Assembly (NCBI GenBank): GCA_944325555.1
Contig: CALVAN010000002.1
Span: forward strand, 62,001 to 126,000
Direction of reading: 5' to 3'
DNA from: Candidatus Gastranaerophilales bacterium
Lineage (GTDB): Bacteria; Cyanobacteriota; Vampirovibrionia; Gastranaerophilales; Gastranaerophilaceae
Length of the DNA: 64,000 nt
The notes beneath the pieces were generated by a model. The model was not told the DNA's origin. It made no database searches and saw nothing but the letters and a program-made list of their open reading frames with translations. Of this stretch, positions 41,976-51,110 are shown piece by piece; the first letter of the stretch is position 1; each line of letters opens with the position of its first letter. The position numbers and the translations under genes were made by a program.

Positions 41976-43634
41976 ATGAGAAGTGACAGCGTAAAAAAAG
42001 GTATCCATAAAGCACCACACCGTTCATTGCTTTATGCGACCGGTGTTTCAAAAGAGGGATTAAAAAGACCATTTATAGGCATAGCCAGTTCTTTTTCTGA
42101 TTTAGTGCCTGGACATGCAGGCATGAGAGATCTTGAAAGACAAATAGAAAAAGGCATACACTCCGGCGGAGGACAGTCTTTTATCTTTGGAGTTCCTGCT
42201 GTATGTGACGGTATTGCAATGGGACATTGCGGAATGAAATATTCGCTGCCTTCCCGTGATTTAATTGCTGATTGTGTGGAAACAGTTGCTCAGGCACATC
42301 AGCTGGATGGATTGGTTTTGCTTACAAACTGCGATAAAATTACCCCGGGGATGCTTATTGCTGCATTAAGACTTGATATTCCCTGTATAGTTGTAACAGC
42401 AGGCCCTATGATGGATGGCTGTTCCAAAAATGAAGTTTTAACAATGATAAGAGGTTCTTTTGAAGCTATCGGCAAATTGTCGGCAGGGAAAATTACGGAA
42501 GAACGCCTTCACGAAATGGAAGAAGAATGCTGTCCTTCTTCCGGTTCCTGTCAGGGGCTTTATACAGCCAATACAATGGCTTGTCTTACTGAAGTTATGG
42601 GAATGAGCCTGCCGTTTTGTGCTACTGCTTCCGCTGTTTCGGCTAAGAAAAAACAAATTGCCTTTGAATCGGGCATGCAGATTGTTGAACTTGTAAATAA
42701 AGGTATCAAACCATCTGACATTATCACTCGTGATGCTTTGAGAAATGCTATCGTTACGGATCTTGCCTTAGGCGGTTCAACAAACTCCATTCTTCACCTT
42801 TTGGCTATTGCAAACTCAGGAAGAATAAAAATTACCCTTGATGATTTTGACGAGTTAAGCTATAAAATTCCTCAAATTATCAAACTTGATCCGTCGGCAC
42901 TGCCTACTATGACGGATTTGCACAATGCGGGCGGAATTCCTGCCGTGTTAAAAACACTTTACGGAAAAACTCCTGAATTTAAAGACACAAAAGGCGTGTC
43001 AGGTTTAAAAGTGAGTGAAATAGCTAAAATGGCCTGGGTTGACAACTCTATAATACACACGCTTGATAATCCTATAACATCAAATCCGGGACTCGGTATT
43101 TTAAAAGGTAATCTGGCAAAAGACGGTGCTGTCATTAAAATTTCAGGTGTTGATCCGTCAGCGTTAACCTTCGAGGGTACGGCAAAAGTCTTTAATTCAG
43201 AAGAAGAAACAATGGAAGCCATAGACAAAGACCTTATCAAAGAGGGTGATGTTGTCGTAATCTGCTACGAAGGCCCCAAAGGCGGTCCGGGAATGAGAGA
43301 GATGCTTGCACCGACATCTATGCTCGTGGGCAAAGGACTTGGTGCAAAAGTTGCATTGATTACAGACGGCCGTTTTTCCGGCGGAACAAGAGGACTTTGT
43401 GTCGGACACATTTGTCCGGAAGCTGCAATGGGCGGAATTATAGGCTTGATTAAAAATGGAGATAAAATTAAAATAGATATACCCCAAAGAAGTATTGAGC
43501 TGCTTGTTTCTGATGAAGAACTTGAGCAACGTCGTCAAAATTTTGTTGCACCTCAGCCTAAAGAAGTCAGCGGCTATCTAGCTAAATATGCAAAAACAGT
43601 ACAAAGCGCCAACACAGGTGCTGTAACATTATAG
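41976..43634 (+). CDS. ilvD: Dihydroxy-acid dehydratase
   Basis: IlvD removes water from 2,3-dihydroxy acids in isoleucine, valine and pantothenate precursor synthesis, using an iron-sulfur cluster. The expected Cys residues are in [13 protein letters not shown] near 111-123 and [17 protein letters not shown] near 183-199. [11 protein letters not shown]-like sequence ([22 protein letters not shown]) marks the C-terminal active-site region. At 552 aa it has the usual length. AGGGTA precedes the ATG. A TATAAT at 41929-41934 is a possible -10 box, very close to the divergent extended -10 promoter on the other strand. Confidence 0.97.
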   Translation: MRSDSVKKGIHKAPHRSLLYATGVSKEGLKRPFIGIASSFSDLVPGHAGMRDLERQIEKGIHSGGGQSFIFGVPAVCDGIAMGHCGMKYSLPSRDLIADCVETVAQAHQLDGLVLLTNCDKITPGMLIAALRLDIPCIVVTAGPMMDGCSKNEVLTMIRGSFEAIGKLSAGKITEERLHEMEEECCPSSGSCQGLYTANTMACLTEVMGMSLPFCATASAVSAKKKQIAFESGMQIVELVNKGIKPSDIITRDALRNAIVTDLALGGSTNSILHLLAIANSGRIKITLDDFDELSYKIPQIIKLDPSALPTMTDLHNAGGIPAVLKTLYGKTPEFKDTKGVSGLKVSEIAKMAWVDNSIIHTLDNPITSNPGLGILKGNLAKDGAVIKISGVDPSALTFEGTAKVFNSEEETMEAIDKDLIKEGDVVVICYEGPKGGPGMREMLAPTSMLVGKGLGAKVALITDGRFSGGTRGLCVGHICPEAAMGGIIGLIKNGDKIKIDIPQRSIELLVSDEELEQRRQNFVAPQPKEVSGYLAKYAKTVQSANTGAVTL

Positions 43635-43654
43635 ATTAATAAAGGAAAAAATAT

Positions 43655-44407
43655 ATGTCAGGACACTCAAAATGGTCAACAATTAAACACAAAAAGGCAA
43701 AAGTCGACGCACAAAGAGGCGTAGCTTTCCAGAAATACTCAAGAGAAATTATAGTAGCGGCAAAAATGGGCGGAGGCGACCCTGCCGGAAACTTTCGTCT
43801 AAGAACTGCTATTGAAAAGGCAAAGGCCGGCGGATTGCCAAACGACAACATTAAAAGAGCAATTGAAAAAGGCGTAGGTGCAGGCGCAGGCGAGAACTAC
43901 GAAGAACTTACCTACGAGGGCTACGGCGCAGGCGGCGTTGCCGTTATTGTCGAAACAATGACGGACAACAGAAATCGTACTGCAGGAGATATCAGAAGCT
44001 ATTTTACAAAATTCAACGGCAATCTCGGTGAAACAGGTTGTGTAGGCTGGATGTTCAAGCCTGCAGGCGTTGTAACTTTTGACAAAGACGAAGTTGACTA
44101 TGAACAACTCTTCAATGAAGCAATTAATGCAGGTGCAGATGATTTTGTTGACGAAGAGGACGAATACAAAGTCATCACAACACCGGACAACTTCCAGAGT
44201 GTGGTAGAAGGACTTGAAAAAGCCGGCTTTAAACATAAAACTGCCGAACTCACGAAAATTCCGCAAAACACTCTTGAAATTACCGATGAAAAAACAGCAA
44301 AGATGATTCTGTTATTGATGGACAAACTGGAAGAACACGATGATGTTCAAAATGTATATTCAAACTTTGATATACCCGATGAGGTAATGGACAAGGTTCA
44401 ATTATAG
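43655..44407 (+). CDS. YebC/PmpR-family (TACO1) protein
   Basis: The YebC/TACO1 family was first described as DNA-binding regulators. More recent work shows members relieve ribosome stalling at proline-rich sequences. The full 250-aa protein is present: the N-terminal [22 protein letters not shown] signature, [13 protein letters not shown] near 67-79, [14 protein letters not shown] and the C-terminal [13 protein letters not shown]. It follows ilvD after only 20 nt, so it may be co-transcribed, and is closed by a terminator. Confidence 0.95.
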   Translation: MSGHSKWSTIKHKKAKVDAQRGVAFQKYSREIIVAAKMGGGDPAGNFRLRTAIEKAKAGGLPNDNIKRAIEKGVGAGAGENYEELTYEGYGAGGVAVIVETMTDNRNRTAGDIRSYFTKFNGNLGETGCVGWMFKPAGVVTFDKDEVDYEQLFNEAINAGADDFVDEEDEYKVITTPDNFQSVVEGLEKAGFKHKTAELTKIPQNTLEITDEKTAKMILLLMDKLEEHDDVQNVYSNFDIPDEVMDKVQL

Positions 44408-44412
44408 AAGTA

Positions 44413-44440
44413 AAAGAGGTGAAAAATCACCTCTTTTTTA
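44413..44440 (+). terminator. Intrinsic terminator after yebC
   Basis: AAAGAGGTGA and TCACCTCTTT pair in a 10-bp stem around AAAA, followed by a T-rich run. The adjacent A-tract is short, so the main direction is plus. Confidence 0.9.
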
Positions 44441-44467
44441 TATTTTTTACTCAAGATGTTCTCTGCG

Positions 44468-44476
44468 TGATATAAT
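44468..44476 (+). promoter_or_regulatory. Extended -10 promoter of hydG
   Basis: TGATATAAT is a TGn-extended -10 element with a perfect TATAAT (44471-44476). It lies 30 nt before the hydG start, just after the yebC terminator. No good -35 box is visible, as is common for extended -10 promoters. Confidence 0.62.
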
Positions 44477-44506
44477 AAAACTAACATATAGGGAAGAAGG
44501 GGTACG

Positions 44507-45928
44507 ATGTATAATCCAAAATCACATAAGGCAGAAGAGTTTATCTGCCATGAAGAAGTTTTAGACACTTTAGAATATGCTGCAAAAAACAAAAATAATG
44601 CCGCAGTCATCGATAAAATTTTAGAAAAGGCTAAACTCAAAAAAGGTCTTACTCACCGTGAGGCTGCAGTACTGCTTGATTGCGAGATTGAAGAAAAAAA
44701 CAAAGAAATTTTTGAGCTTGCAATGGAGATTAAACAGGATTATTACGGCAACAGAATAGTTTTGTTTGCACCTTTGTATCTGTCTAACTATTGCGTAAAC
44801 GGATGTGTTTACTGCCCTTATCACCACCAGAACAAACATATCCCCAGAAGAAAACTCACTCAGGAAGAAATCAGAAACGAAGTAATTGCGCTTCAGGATA
44901 TGGGACACAAAAGACTCGCAATAGAATCGGGAGAAGATCCCGTTAACAACCCTATTGAATACATATTGGAGTCTTTGAAAACAATATATTCAGTAAAACA
45001 TAAAAACGGTGCTATCCGTCGTGTAAACGTTAATATTGCCGCTACAAGCGTTGAAAATTACAAAAAACTTCATGATGCGGGAATCGGGACTTATGTATTG
45101 TTTCAGGAAACTTATAACAAAGAAACATACGAAAGACTCCACCCGACAGGGCCTAAACATAACTATGCTTACCATACGGAAGCCATGGACAGAGCAATGG
45201 AAGCGGGCATTGATGACGTGAGCCTCGGGGTATTGTTTGGACTGGAATTATACAGATACGAATTTACCGCATTAATGATGCACGCAGAACACCTCGAAGC
45301 AGCCTTTGGTGTAGGACCTCATGCGATAAGCGTTCCCCGTATCAAAAAAGCAGATGACATTGACCCGAGCGCCTTTGATAACGGTATTGACGATGATACG
45401 TTTGCAAAAATAGTCGCCTGCATACGTATTGCAACTCCTTATACGGGTATGATTATTTCGACAAGAGAATCAGAACAATGCAGAGAAAGATTATTAAAGC
45501 TGGGTATTTCTCAAATGTCAGGCGGTTCAAAGACAAGTGTCGGCGGATACTTTAACCCTATGCCAGACAGCGAGGATTCTGCACAGTTTGATGTATCTGA
45601 CAGACGTCCGCTTGACGAGGTTATAAAATGGCTTATGGAACTCGGATATTTGCCGAGCTTTTGTACGGCTTGCTATCGTGCTGGCAGAACAGGCGAAAGA
45701 TTTATGGAAGTATGCAAACAGCAACAAATTCATAACTTCTGCCACCCTAATGCCATTATTACGCTGAAAGAGTATTTAGAGGACTATGCTTCACCGGAGA
45801 CAAAGGCTCTCGGAGAAAAGTTTATTCAACATGAAATGGAGATTCTCGAAAGCGGCGAAAAAATCAAAACAGCCGTAGAAGAAGACCTTGTAAAAATCGA
45901 ACACGGTGAGCGTGATTTCAGATTTTAA
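44507..45928 (+). CDS. hydG: [FeFe]-hydrogenase maturase HydG
   Basis: HydG is a radical SAM tyrosine lyase that makes the Fe(CO)2CN synthon for the hydrogenase H-cluster. The radical SAM motif C96-X3-C100-X2-C103 is followed by the ThiH-like barrel. The diagnostic second-cluster motif is exact: C386-X2-C389-X22-C412, with the conserved YRAGRTGERFM between. ThiH lacks this arrangement, so HydG is strongly preferred. At 473 aa it is full length. AAGAAGGGG precedes the ATG. hydE, hydF and the hydrogenase are not in the window, so the gene stands alone here. Confidence 0.95.
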   Translation: MYNPKSHKAEEFICHEEVLDTLEYAAKNKNNAAVIDKILEKAKLKKGLTHREAAVLLDCEIEEKNKEIFELAMEIKQDYYGNRIVLFAPLYLSNYCVNGCVYCPYHHQNKHIPRRKLTQEEIRNEVIALQDMGHKRLAIESGEDPVNNPIEYILESLKTIYSVKHKNGAIRRVNVNIAATSVENYKKLHDAGIGTYVLFQETYNKETYERLHPTGPKHNYAYHTEAMDRAMEAGIDDVSLGVLFGLELYRYEFTALMMHAEHLEAAFGVGPHAISVPRIKKADDIDPSAFDNGIDDDTFAKIVACIRIATPYTGMIISTRESEQCRERLLKLGISQMSGGSKTSVGGYFNPMPDSEDSAQFDVSDRRPLDEVIKWLMELGYLPSFCTACYRAGRTGERFMEVCKQQQIHNFCHPNAIITLKEYLEDYASPETKALGEKFIQHEMEILESGEKIKTAVEEDLVKIEHGERDFRF

Positions 45929-45937
45929 AAACAAATA

Positions 45938-45966
45938 AAAGGCTCTCTTATTTAGAGAGCCTTTGT
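45938..45966. terminator. Intrinsic terminator between hydG and the ICMT-like gene
   Basis: AAAGGCTCTC and GAGAGCCTTT pair in a 10-bp stem around TTATTTA. A short T-run on the right and A-run on the left allow weak activity on both strands of these convergent genes. Confidence 0.85.
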
Positions 45967-45988
45967 TACAGGTTAAACAAAGAAGTAT

Positions 45989-46711
45989 TTATATATTTAT
46001 TGATAATTTCCCTTTTTTCTTAAGATATTTGGTAATACCCCATATTACAATAACAGCGGCCAAAGTATAGACCCACAGAGGAATTAAAAAGAAGGTATGA
46101 ACTTCGTAAAATCCTCTTACTATCTCTATACAGACAAAAGCTATTATGGTTGTAAGCCAGGTATCGTGTTCATTTTTAAACACTTTTTTTACGGAAAACT
46201 TTCTGTCCGGTTTTTCAAAGTTTTTAAATGAAGGAACAAAACAATTAACCTTTTCTGCCCAGTTTTTATAAGTATCTCCGAATTTGTTAAGTAAAAATTC
46301 TTCTTCTCTCATAACTATTAAAGTATAAATAATGAGCATCAATAGTGAATTTGCAACAATTATTTCCCAGCTTTGCGACATTATTGTTATACCGAGAAAA
46401 ATAAAGAAATTGCCGACATATAAAGGATTTCTTACAATAGAGTACATTCCTTTTGTATTAAGAGTGTCAGCAATTTGTTTGCCTCTGTTGCGTCCTGATG
46501 TGTTTTCAGGCACATAACCTATTGTTAGAATTCTTATGATGATACCAAACAAAGTTACCGCAAAACAGGCTATTTCAAAAGGAATGCTCTCCGTAACGTT
46601 TCTGAAATCTTCCAACTCAACCAGAATTACAAGTAAATAAGGCAAAAATTGCAATCCTCTGTTATCAAAACAATAATCACCCATGTTTTTTATAATATCT
46701 TTTAGTAACAT
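45989..46711 (-). CDS. Isoprenylcysteine carboxyl methyltransferase-family membrane protein
   Basis: A membrane methyltransferase of the ICMT/PEMT-like superfamily. The C-terminal catalytic half shows LNTKGMYSIVRNPLYVGNFFIFLG near 92-115 and VMREEEFLLNKFGDTYKNWAEKV near 142-164, the family's SAM- and substrate-binding signature (RNP..., EE..L...FG..Y..Y). Helices precede and follow this, and an extra C-terminal part with two further helices makes it 240 aa. Bacteria lack CaaX proteins, so the true acceptor is unknown, possibly a lipid or small prenyl thiol. Its promoter region carries a tandem repeat that may be an operator. Confidence 0.87.
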   Translation of the reverse strand: MLLKDIIKNMGDYCFDNRGLQFLPYLLVILVELEDFRNVTESIPFEIACFAVTLFGIIIRILTIGYVPENTSGRNRGKQIADTLNTKGMYSIVRNPLYVGNFFIFLGITIMSQSWEIIVANSLLMLIIYTLIVMREEEFLLNKFGDTYKNWAEKVNCFVPSFKNFEKPDRKFSVKKVFKNEHDTWLTTIIAFVCIEIVRGFYEVHTFFLIPLWVYTLAAVIVIWGITKYLKKKGKLSINI

Positions 46712-46748
46712 AAACCTTTCCCCTTTATTTTTTAGCCTCTCAGATTGT

Positions 46749-46795
46749 TAACACACTAACTATTATCATGGTAACAATTAGCACAATAACTATTT
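46749..46795. promoter_or_regulatory. Tandem 17-bp direct repeat in a divergent promoter region, probable operator
   Basis: TAACACACTAACTATTA (46749-46765) and TAGCACAATAACTATTT (46779-46795) match at 14 of 17 positions and start 30 nt apart, about three helical turns. Between and within them on the minus strand lie TGATAATAG (an extended -10-like element) and TTGTGC at -35 for the methyltransferase gene. ATTGTTA/TAACAAT also forms a dyad here. A repressor or activator binding to one DNA face is likely. Confidence 0.5.
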
Positions 46796-46872
46796 GTTGT
46801 CAATGTTTAATATTTCATTGGAAGATGATTATATTTGTATTAAAATTTTAGTAATAATAAAAGGAATTAATT

Positions 46873-48207
46873 ATGAGTAGCAAACCCATTGTCGCCGTAG
46901 TTGGAAGACCTAATGTAGGAAAATCCACATTTGTAAACAGAATTGTAGGCTCCAGACAGTCTATTGTTGATGATCAGCCCGGCGTTACACGTGACAGAAT
47001 ATATTTTGATGTTGAGTGGCAGAACAAACAATTTACCCTTATCGATACGGGCGGTATTATCCCCGGCGATGAAGATGAAATTATGCTCAATATCTTTACA
47101 CAAGCAAAAGTTGCCTGTGACGAAGCTGACAAAATAATTTTCCTCGTTGACGGAAAAGAAGGCATAAACCCTATTGATTATGATATTGCAAATGTTTTAA
47201 GAAGAAGTAAAAAGCCGATATATCTTGCGGTAAACAAAATTGATGCACCTGAACACTTCAACAACATTGCTGATTTTTATGCTCTTGCAGTAGGCGACCC
47301 TCATCCGATTTCTGCCTTGCACGGTTCCGGCGGTGTCGGCGACCTTTTGGAATCAATAACTCAAGATTTTGTTGTTGATGAAAACGAAACCGATACGGAT
47401 ATTATAAAACTGGCAATAGTTGGCAAGCCAAATGCAGGTAAATCCTCTATTGTTAACGCCCTTCTCGGTGAAGAAAGAGTTATAGTAAGCGATGTTTCTG
47501 GCACAACACGTGACAGTATAGACTCTAAAGTCAAATACGAGGGTGAGGAATTTATTCTTGTAGACACTGCGGGTATTAGGAAGAAAGCAAAAGTGGACTG
47601 GGGTGTCGAAAAATTTGCAGTTGACAGAGCAATAAGAGCAATAAAAGATTGTGACATAGCCGTGTTGGTTATAGATGCCGTTGACGGACTTACTGATCAG
47701 GATAAAAAGATTTCTCAAATAGTTGTAGAAGCAGGCAAGGGGCTTATCATTGCCGTAAACAAGTGGGATTTGGTCGAGGACAAGGATAAATCCGACCCAA
47801 CAGCAAAATATACTCAAAAGCTTATGCATGATGCGCCGTTCTTGGATTTTGCACCCAAAATATTTATAAGCGCAAAAACAAAACAACGTCTTGTAAATAT
47901 TTACAAACAGGCAAAAGAAGTATATGCACAATGTACAAAACGTGTTTCCACAAGTATTTTAAACAAAGTACTGCTTGAAGCGATGGCAATGAATCCGCCT
48001 ACAACCAAAAAAGGTAAAAAGCTGCGTGTTTATTATGCAACACAGGTTCGGACAGCACCGCCTACATTTATTTTGTTTGTTAACGACGAAGATTTGGTGC
48101 AGGACAGCTACAAACGATATTTGGAAAATAAAATGCGGGAAGCCTTTGGCTTTTTTGGCACACCTGTGCGTATGTCATTCAGAGAACGCAAGGAAAAGAA
48201 TAACTAA
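46873..48207 (+). CDS. der: Ribosome-assembly GTPase Der (EngA)
   Basis: Der is an essential GTPase with two tandem G domains needed for 50S maturation. The first G1 is GRPNVGKS at 12-19 with DTGG (58-61) and NKID; the second G1 is GKPNAGKS near 183-190 with DTAG and NKWD. The C-terminal KH-like domain (about 355-440) ends with FGFFGTPVRMSFRERK, which is diagnostic. The length of 444 aa is normal. AAAGGAA precedes the ATG. Its stop overlaps the stop of the convergent kinase-like gene by 4 nt. Confidence 0.98.
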   Translation: MSSKPIVAVVGRPNVGKSTFVNRIVGSRQSIVDDQPGVTRDRIYFDVEWQNKQFTLIDTGGIIPGDEDEIMLNIFTQAKVACDEADKIIFLVDGKEGINPIDYDIANVLRRSKKPIYLAVNKIDAPEHFNNIADFYALAVGDPHPISALHGSGGVGDLLESITQDFVVDENETDTDIIKLAIVGKPNAGKSSIVNALLGEERVIVSDVSGTTRDSIDSKVKYEGEEFILVDTAGIRKKAKVDWGVEKFAVDRAIRAIKDCDIAVLVIDAVDGLTDQDKKISQIVVEAGKGLIIAVNKWDLVEDKDKSDPTAKYTQKLMHDAPFLDFAPKIFISAKTKQRLVNIYKQAKEVYAQCTKRVSTSILNKVLLEAMAMNPPTTKKGKKLRVYYATQVRTAPPTFILFVNDEDLVQDSYKRYLENKMREAFGFFGTPVRMSFRERKEKNN

Positions 48208-48878
48208 ATTCTTTTTAAAATATTCCTTTTAACTTTATCCCAAATAGCGTGGAATATACTTTTATATTTTGCACATTCCGCATCTAAAAGATAAAGTTTT
48301 CCGTTTTTTGATATGCCTATTTGATGTGTATCAAACTCAAATAAATCAGTGGGGGCATACCCTGCTTTTTTTATCATACTTTTTACTTCTTCTACCCACA
48401 AAAATGGCATAGAGTGTTGATACAACTTTTCTTCCAAATAAAAATGGGTTTTTCCGCTTTTTCCTTTTTTAAAAACAGGTACATCAAAAGTAGTTAATGG
48501 CCGGTTTAAGGGCATATGGTTTCCATTCGTGATTTTTATAATTTTACCGTCAACAGTTTCAAATGCTGCTGCAGAAGAACCGTATCCGGCTAGTTTGACA
48601 ACTTTTCTTTTCAAAATTTTTTGACTTTGTGGATTTTTTTGTAAATCGAGTATAAATCTTTCTATAAGGTTTTTGTCCCCGATTATGCCTTCTTTAATAT
48701 TTTTTTCATCTCTGATGTTGTAAAGTGCACGTTTAAGAGTTACAGGTCGGTCGTAATCCATTGCTAACATATCGCAGCGAGATGTATCTCTATATAATAC
48801 ATAATTTTTTGCAGTGGAGCTTTTGGTTTTTTGACCTGTATTTTCTTTAGTTGTATAAACTTTGTTATTAATTTGCAT
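48204..48878 (-). CDS. Small protein kinase-like protein (224 aa)
   Basis: I know no named family, but the sequence shows a reduced kinase-like fold. Residues 96-118 (LAGYGSSAAAFETVDGKIIKI) resemble the glycine-rich loop and ATP-anchoring Lys. Residues 183-200 (DTHQIGISKNGKLYLLDA) resemble a catalytic loop running into a DFG-like strand, as in D..N.G....G.LYLIDFE. The lobe between them is very short, and the canonical HRD is not clear, so activity is doubtful. The N-terminal 45 residues are polar and Thr/Lys-rich, as in secreted or effector-type proteins, but no signal peptide is visible. It is convergent with der and overlaps it by 4 nt. Confidence 0.6.
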   Translation of the reverse strand: MQINNKVYTTKENTGQKTKSSTAKNYVLYRDTSRCDMLAMDYDRPVTLKRALYNIRDEKNIKEGIIGDKNLIERFILDLQKNPQSQKILKRKVVKLAGYGSSAAAFETVDGKIIKITNGNHMPLNRPLTTFDVPVFKKGKSGKTHFYLEEKLYQHSMPFLWVEEVKSMIKKAGYAPTDLFEFDTHQIGISKNGKLYLLDAECAKYKSIFHAIWDKVKRNILKRI

Positions 48879-48961
48879 ACCTTATTTTAAGTTACTGAAT
48901 TTTAAAAATTGCTGTTTTCTGATAAAATTATTAATGAAATTTAAAACTATGGGGAGAGAAT

Positions 48962-49561
48962 ATGTTACAAATTTTGCTGGCGATGGTTATGGGCTATTTA
49001 ATAGGTTCAATACCTACGGGATATTTGATAGTCAAAGCCAAAACAGGAGAAGATATAAGAAAAGTCGGCTCGGGCTCGACCGGTGCAACCAATGTAAAAA
49101 GAGTGCTCGGCAAAAAATGGTTCTTTATTGTAATGATTTTGGATGCAATAAAAGGAGCCTTGCCGGTAGTTCTGGCAGCATTATTTTTACATGCTTATGC
49201 AAAATACGGAATCACACCCGTTGCTGCGGCTGTTGCCGTACTTGTCGGACACAGTAAGTCAATCTTCTTAAAGTTTACGGGCGGAAAATCGGTTGCTTCT
49301 GGCGTTGGCACAATAATTGCCTTATGCTGGCCTGTCGGGTTAATCACTGCGGCAATATGGGGGGTAATAACCTGGGTGTCAAAATATGTTTCTCTGGGTT
49401 CAATAATAGCTTTAGCAATATCTCCGTTTCTTATGTGGGCGTTTAAACAGCCTTTAGGCTATATCGCATACGCTGCTGTAGGCGCTGTTTATATCATCTG
49501 GCTGCACAGAGAAAACATAAAAAGATTAATAAAAGGTGAAGAAAATAAAGTAAGACAGTAA
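48962..49561 (+). CDS. plsY: Glycerol-3-phosphate acyltransferase PlsY
   Basis: PlsY transfers an acyl chain from acyl-phosphate to glycerol-3-phosphate in the first step of phospholipid synthesis. The multi-pass inner-membrane protein has all three conserved loops: GYLIGSIPTGYLI near 10-22, VGSGSTGATNVKRVLG near 36-51, and GHSKSIFLKFTGGKSVASGVG near 96-116. The 199-aa length is typical. GGGGAGA lies just before the ATG. It is followed after 22 nt by the malic-enzyme gene, probably on the same transcript. Confidence 0.96.
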   Translation: MLQILLAMVMGYLIGSIPTGYLIVKAKTGEDIRKVGSGSTGATNVKRVLGKKWFFIVMILDAIKGALPVVLAALFLHAYAKYGITPVAAAVAVLVGHSKSIFLKFTGGKSVASGVGTIIALCWPVGLITAAIWGVITWVSKYVSLGSIIALAISPFLMWAFKQPLGYIAYAAVGAVYIIWLHRENIKRLIKGEENKVRQ

Positions 49562-49583
49562 AAAACTACAAAGGTGGAACACT

Positions 49584-51110
49584 ATGCCTCAATACAACGG
49601 TTTTAAAACAGTACCAAAAGTTGCAATTAATGACCACGATGCGTTATCTCTTGTTTATACTCCCGGAGTCGGTGCGGCTTGTCTGCAAATAGCTAAAAAC
49701 ACTGAAGCAGCAAGTATTTATACAAACAAAATCAACTCCGTCGGCGTTATAGCCTTTGATTATGAAGAAGCCTTGAAGCGTGCAATATTTTTAAAAAGTG
49801 TTCTGCTGATTGATGCATACCCGCTTGTTATAAAAAAAGATATTCTTAAAGCAGACTTAAAACTTGCAGTAGAAAATATATACATCAATTTTTGCGCAAT
49901 GGATTTGTCTTTAATAAAGGAATTTGTCAGCGACATTGATTTTAAAGTTGATATCCCTGTTTTAAAAGAACCGGTGTCCGACTTAAAAGACTTTTTCGGT
50001 GCAATTGCAAGAAATGTTTTTATGCTCGATATTGCAAAATTAAAAGGAGATGTAAAAGAGCGTTCTTTGCAGTTGCATGAACTTGCAGGCGGCGTTATAG
50101 AAACCGAACTTACCGAACAAAAACGACCCAAACCGGTTGCAGTAGTTTCTGACGGAACGGCTGTTTTGGGATACGGCAATATAGGCGCATTGGCTGCAAT
50201 ACCTGTTATGGAAGGAAAAGCTGCGCTGCATGCGGAAATGTCTGATATTGATGCAATGAGTTTTTGCATAAAAACACAGGACAAGCAAGAACTTATAAAA
50301 ATAGTTGAGATGTTTGAGGATTCCTTCAGCTCAATACATCTTGAAGATATTGCCGCTCCTGAGTGTTTTGATATAGAAAATACTTTGTCTGACACTCTTA
50401 AAATACCTGTTTTGCACGATGACCAGCACTGTACTGCAATTATTGTACTTGCGGGTATTTTAAATTCACTTGCGCTTGTCGGGAAAAAACTCGAAGATAC
50501 AAAAACTGTTATCACAGGGGCAGGTGCAGCAGGAACAGCTATTGCAAAACTTCTTTTACATGCAGGAGCAAAAAATATCATACTTTACGATATCAACGGT
50601 GTTGTCTACAAAGGAAGAGAAGCAAACGATAAGTATCTGGAAGAACTTGCTCAAATGACCAACCCTAATGATGAAAGGGGAACATTGGACGACATAATTA
50701 AAAATGCGGATATTTTTATAGGTGTTTCAAAAGGCGGATTGCTGACCAAAGATATGGTTGCAAAAATGGAATACCGTCCGATTATTTTTGCACTTGCAAA
50801 TCCTGAACCGGAAATTGTGCCGGCTGACGCAAAAGAAGCAGGAGCTTATATCATAGCAACAGGCAGAAGTGACTATCCTAACCAGATAAACAATCTGTTG
50901 GTATTTCCGGGGTTGTTCAAAGGACTTTTAGACGGAAATATAAAAAAAGTAACCGATGACATAAAACTTGAATGTGCAATTATGATAGCTTCAATGGTTG
51001 ACGAAGAAGAACTGTCTGTTGACTTTATTATACCAGACGGATTAAACAGATTGCTGCCAATACAAATGGCGCAGGCAATAGTTAATAAATTCGGTCATAA
51101 AAATAATTAA
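49584..51110 (+). CDS. Malic enzyme with an internal ~130-residue insertion
   Basis: NAD(P)-dependent decarboxylating malate dehydrogenase (malate to pyruvate and CO2). The catalytic Tyr is in LVYTPGVG near 23-30, the Lys in VMEGKAALH near 208-216, the metal-binding residues in HDDQHCTA, and the nucleotide fold in ITGAGAAGTAIAKLLL. In ordinary bacterial malic enzymes YTxKxN is followed directly by VAVISDGTAVLG. Here about residues 53-183 intervene, containing LIDAYPLVIKKDILKADLKLA and a helical region, before VAVVSDGTAVLGYG. Total length is therefore 508 aa instead of about 390-430. No ACT domain at the N-terminus is seen. Ribosome site AAAGGTGG precedes the ATG. Confidence 0.9.
   Translation: MPQYNGFKTVPKVAINDHDALSLVYTPGVGAACLQIAKNTEAASIYTNKINSVGVIAFDYEEALKRAIFLKSVLLIDAYPLVIKKDILKADLKLAVENIYINFCAMDLSLIKEFVSDIDFKVDIPVLKEPVSDLKDFFGAIARNVFMLDIAKLKGDVKERSLQLHELAGGVIETELTEQKRPKPVAVVSDGTAVLGYGNIGALAAIPVMEGKAALHAEMSDIDAMSFCIKTQDKQELIKIVEMFEDSFSSIHLEDIAAPECFDIENTLSDTLKIPVLHDDQHCTAIIVLAGILNSLALVGKKLEDTKTVITGAGAAGTAIAKLLLHAGAKNIILYDINGVVYKGREANDKYLEELAQMTNPNDERGTLDDIIKNADIFIGVSKGGLLTKDMVAKMEYRPIIFALANPEPEIVPADAKEAGAYIIATGRSDYPNQINNLLVFPGLFKGLLDGNIKKVTDDIKLECAIMIASMVDEEELSVDFIIPDGLNRLLPIQMAQAIVNKFGHKNN

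Noticed and set aside
48862-49257. 131-codon frame overlapping plsY
   Set aside because: Lies in another frame of plsY, whose three conserved motifs and ribosome site prove the coding frame; the Cys/Arg-rich product looks like a shadow.
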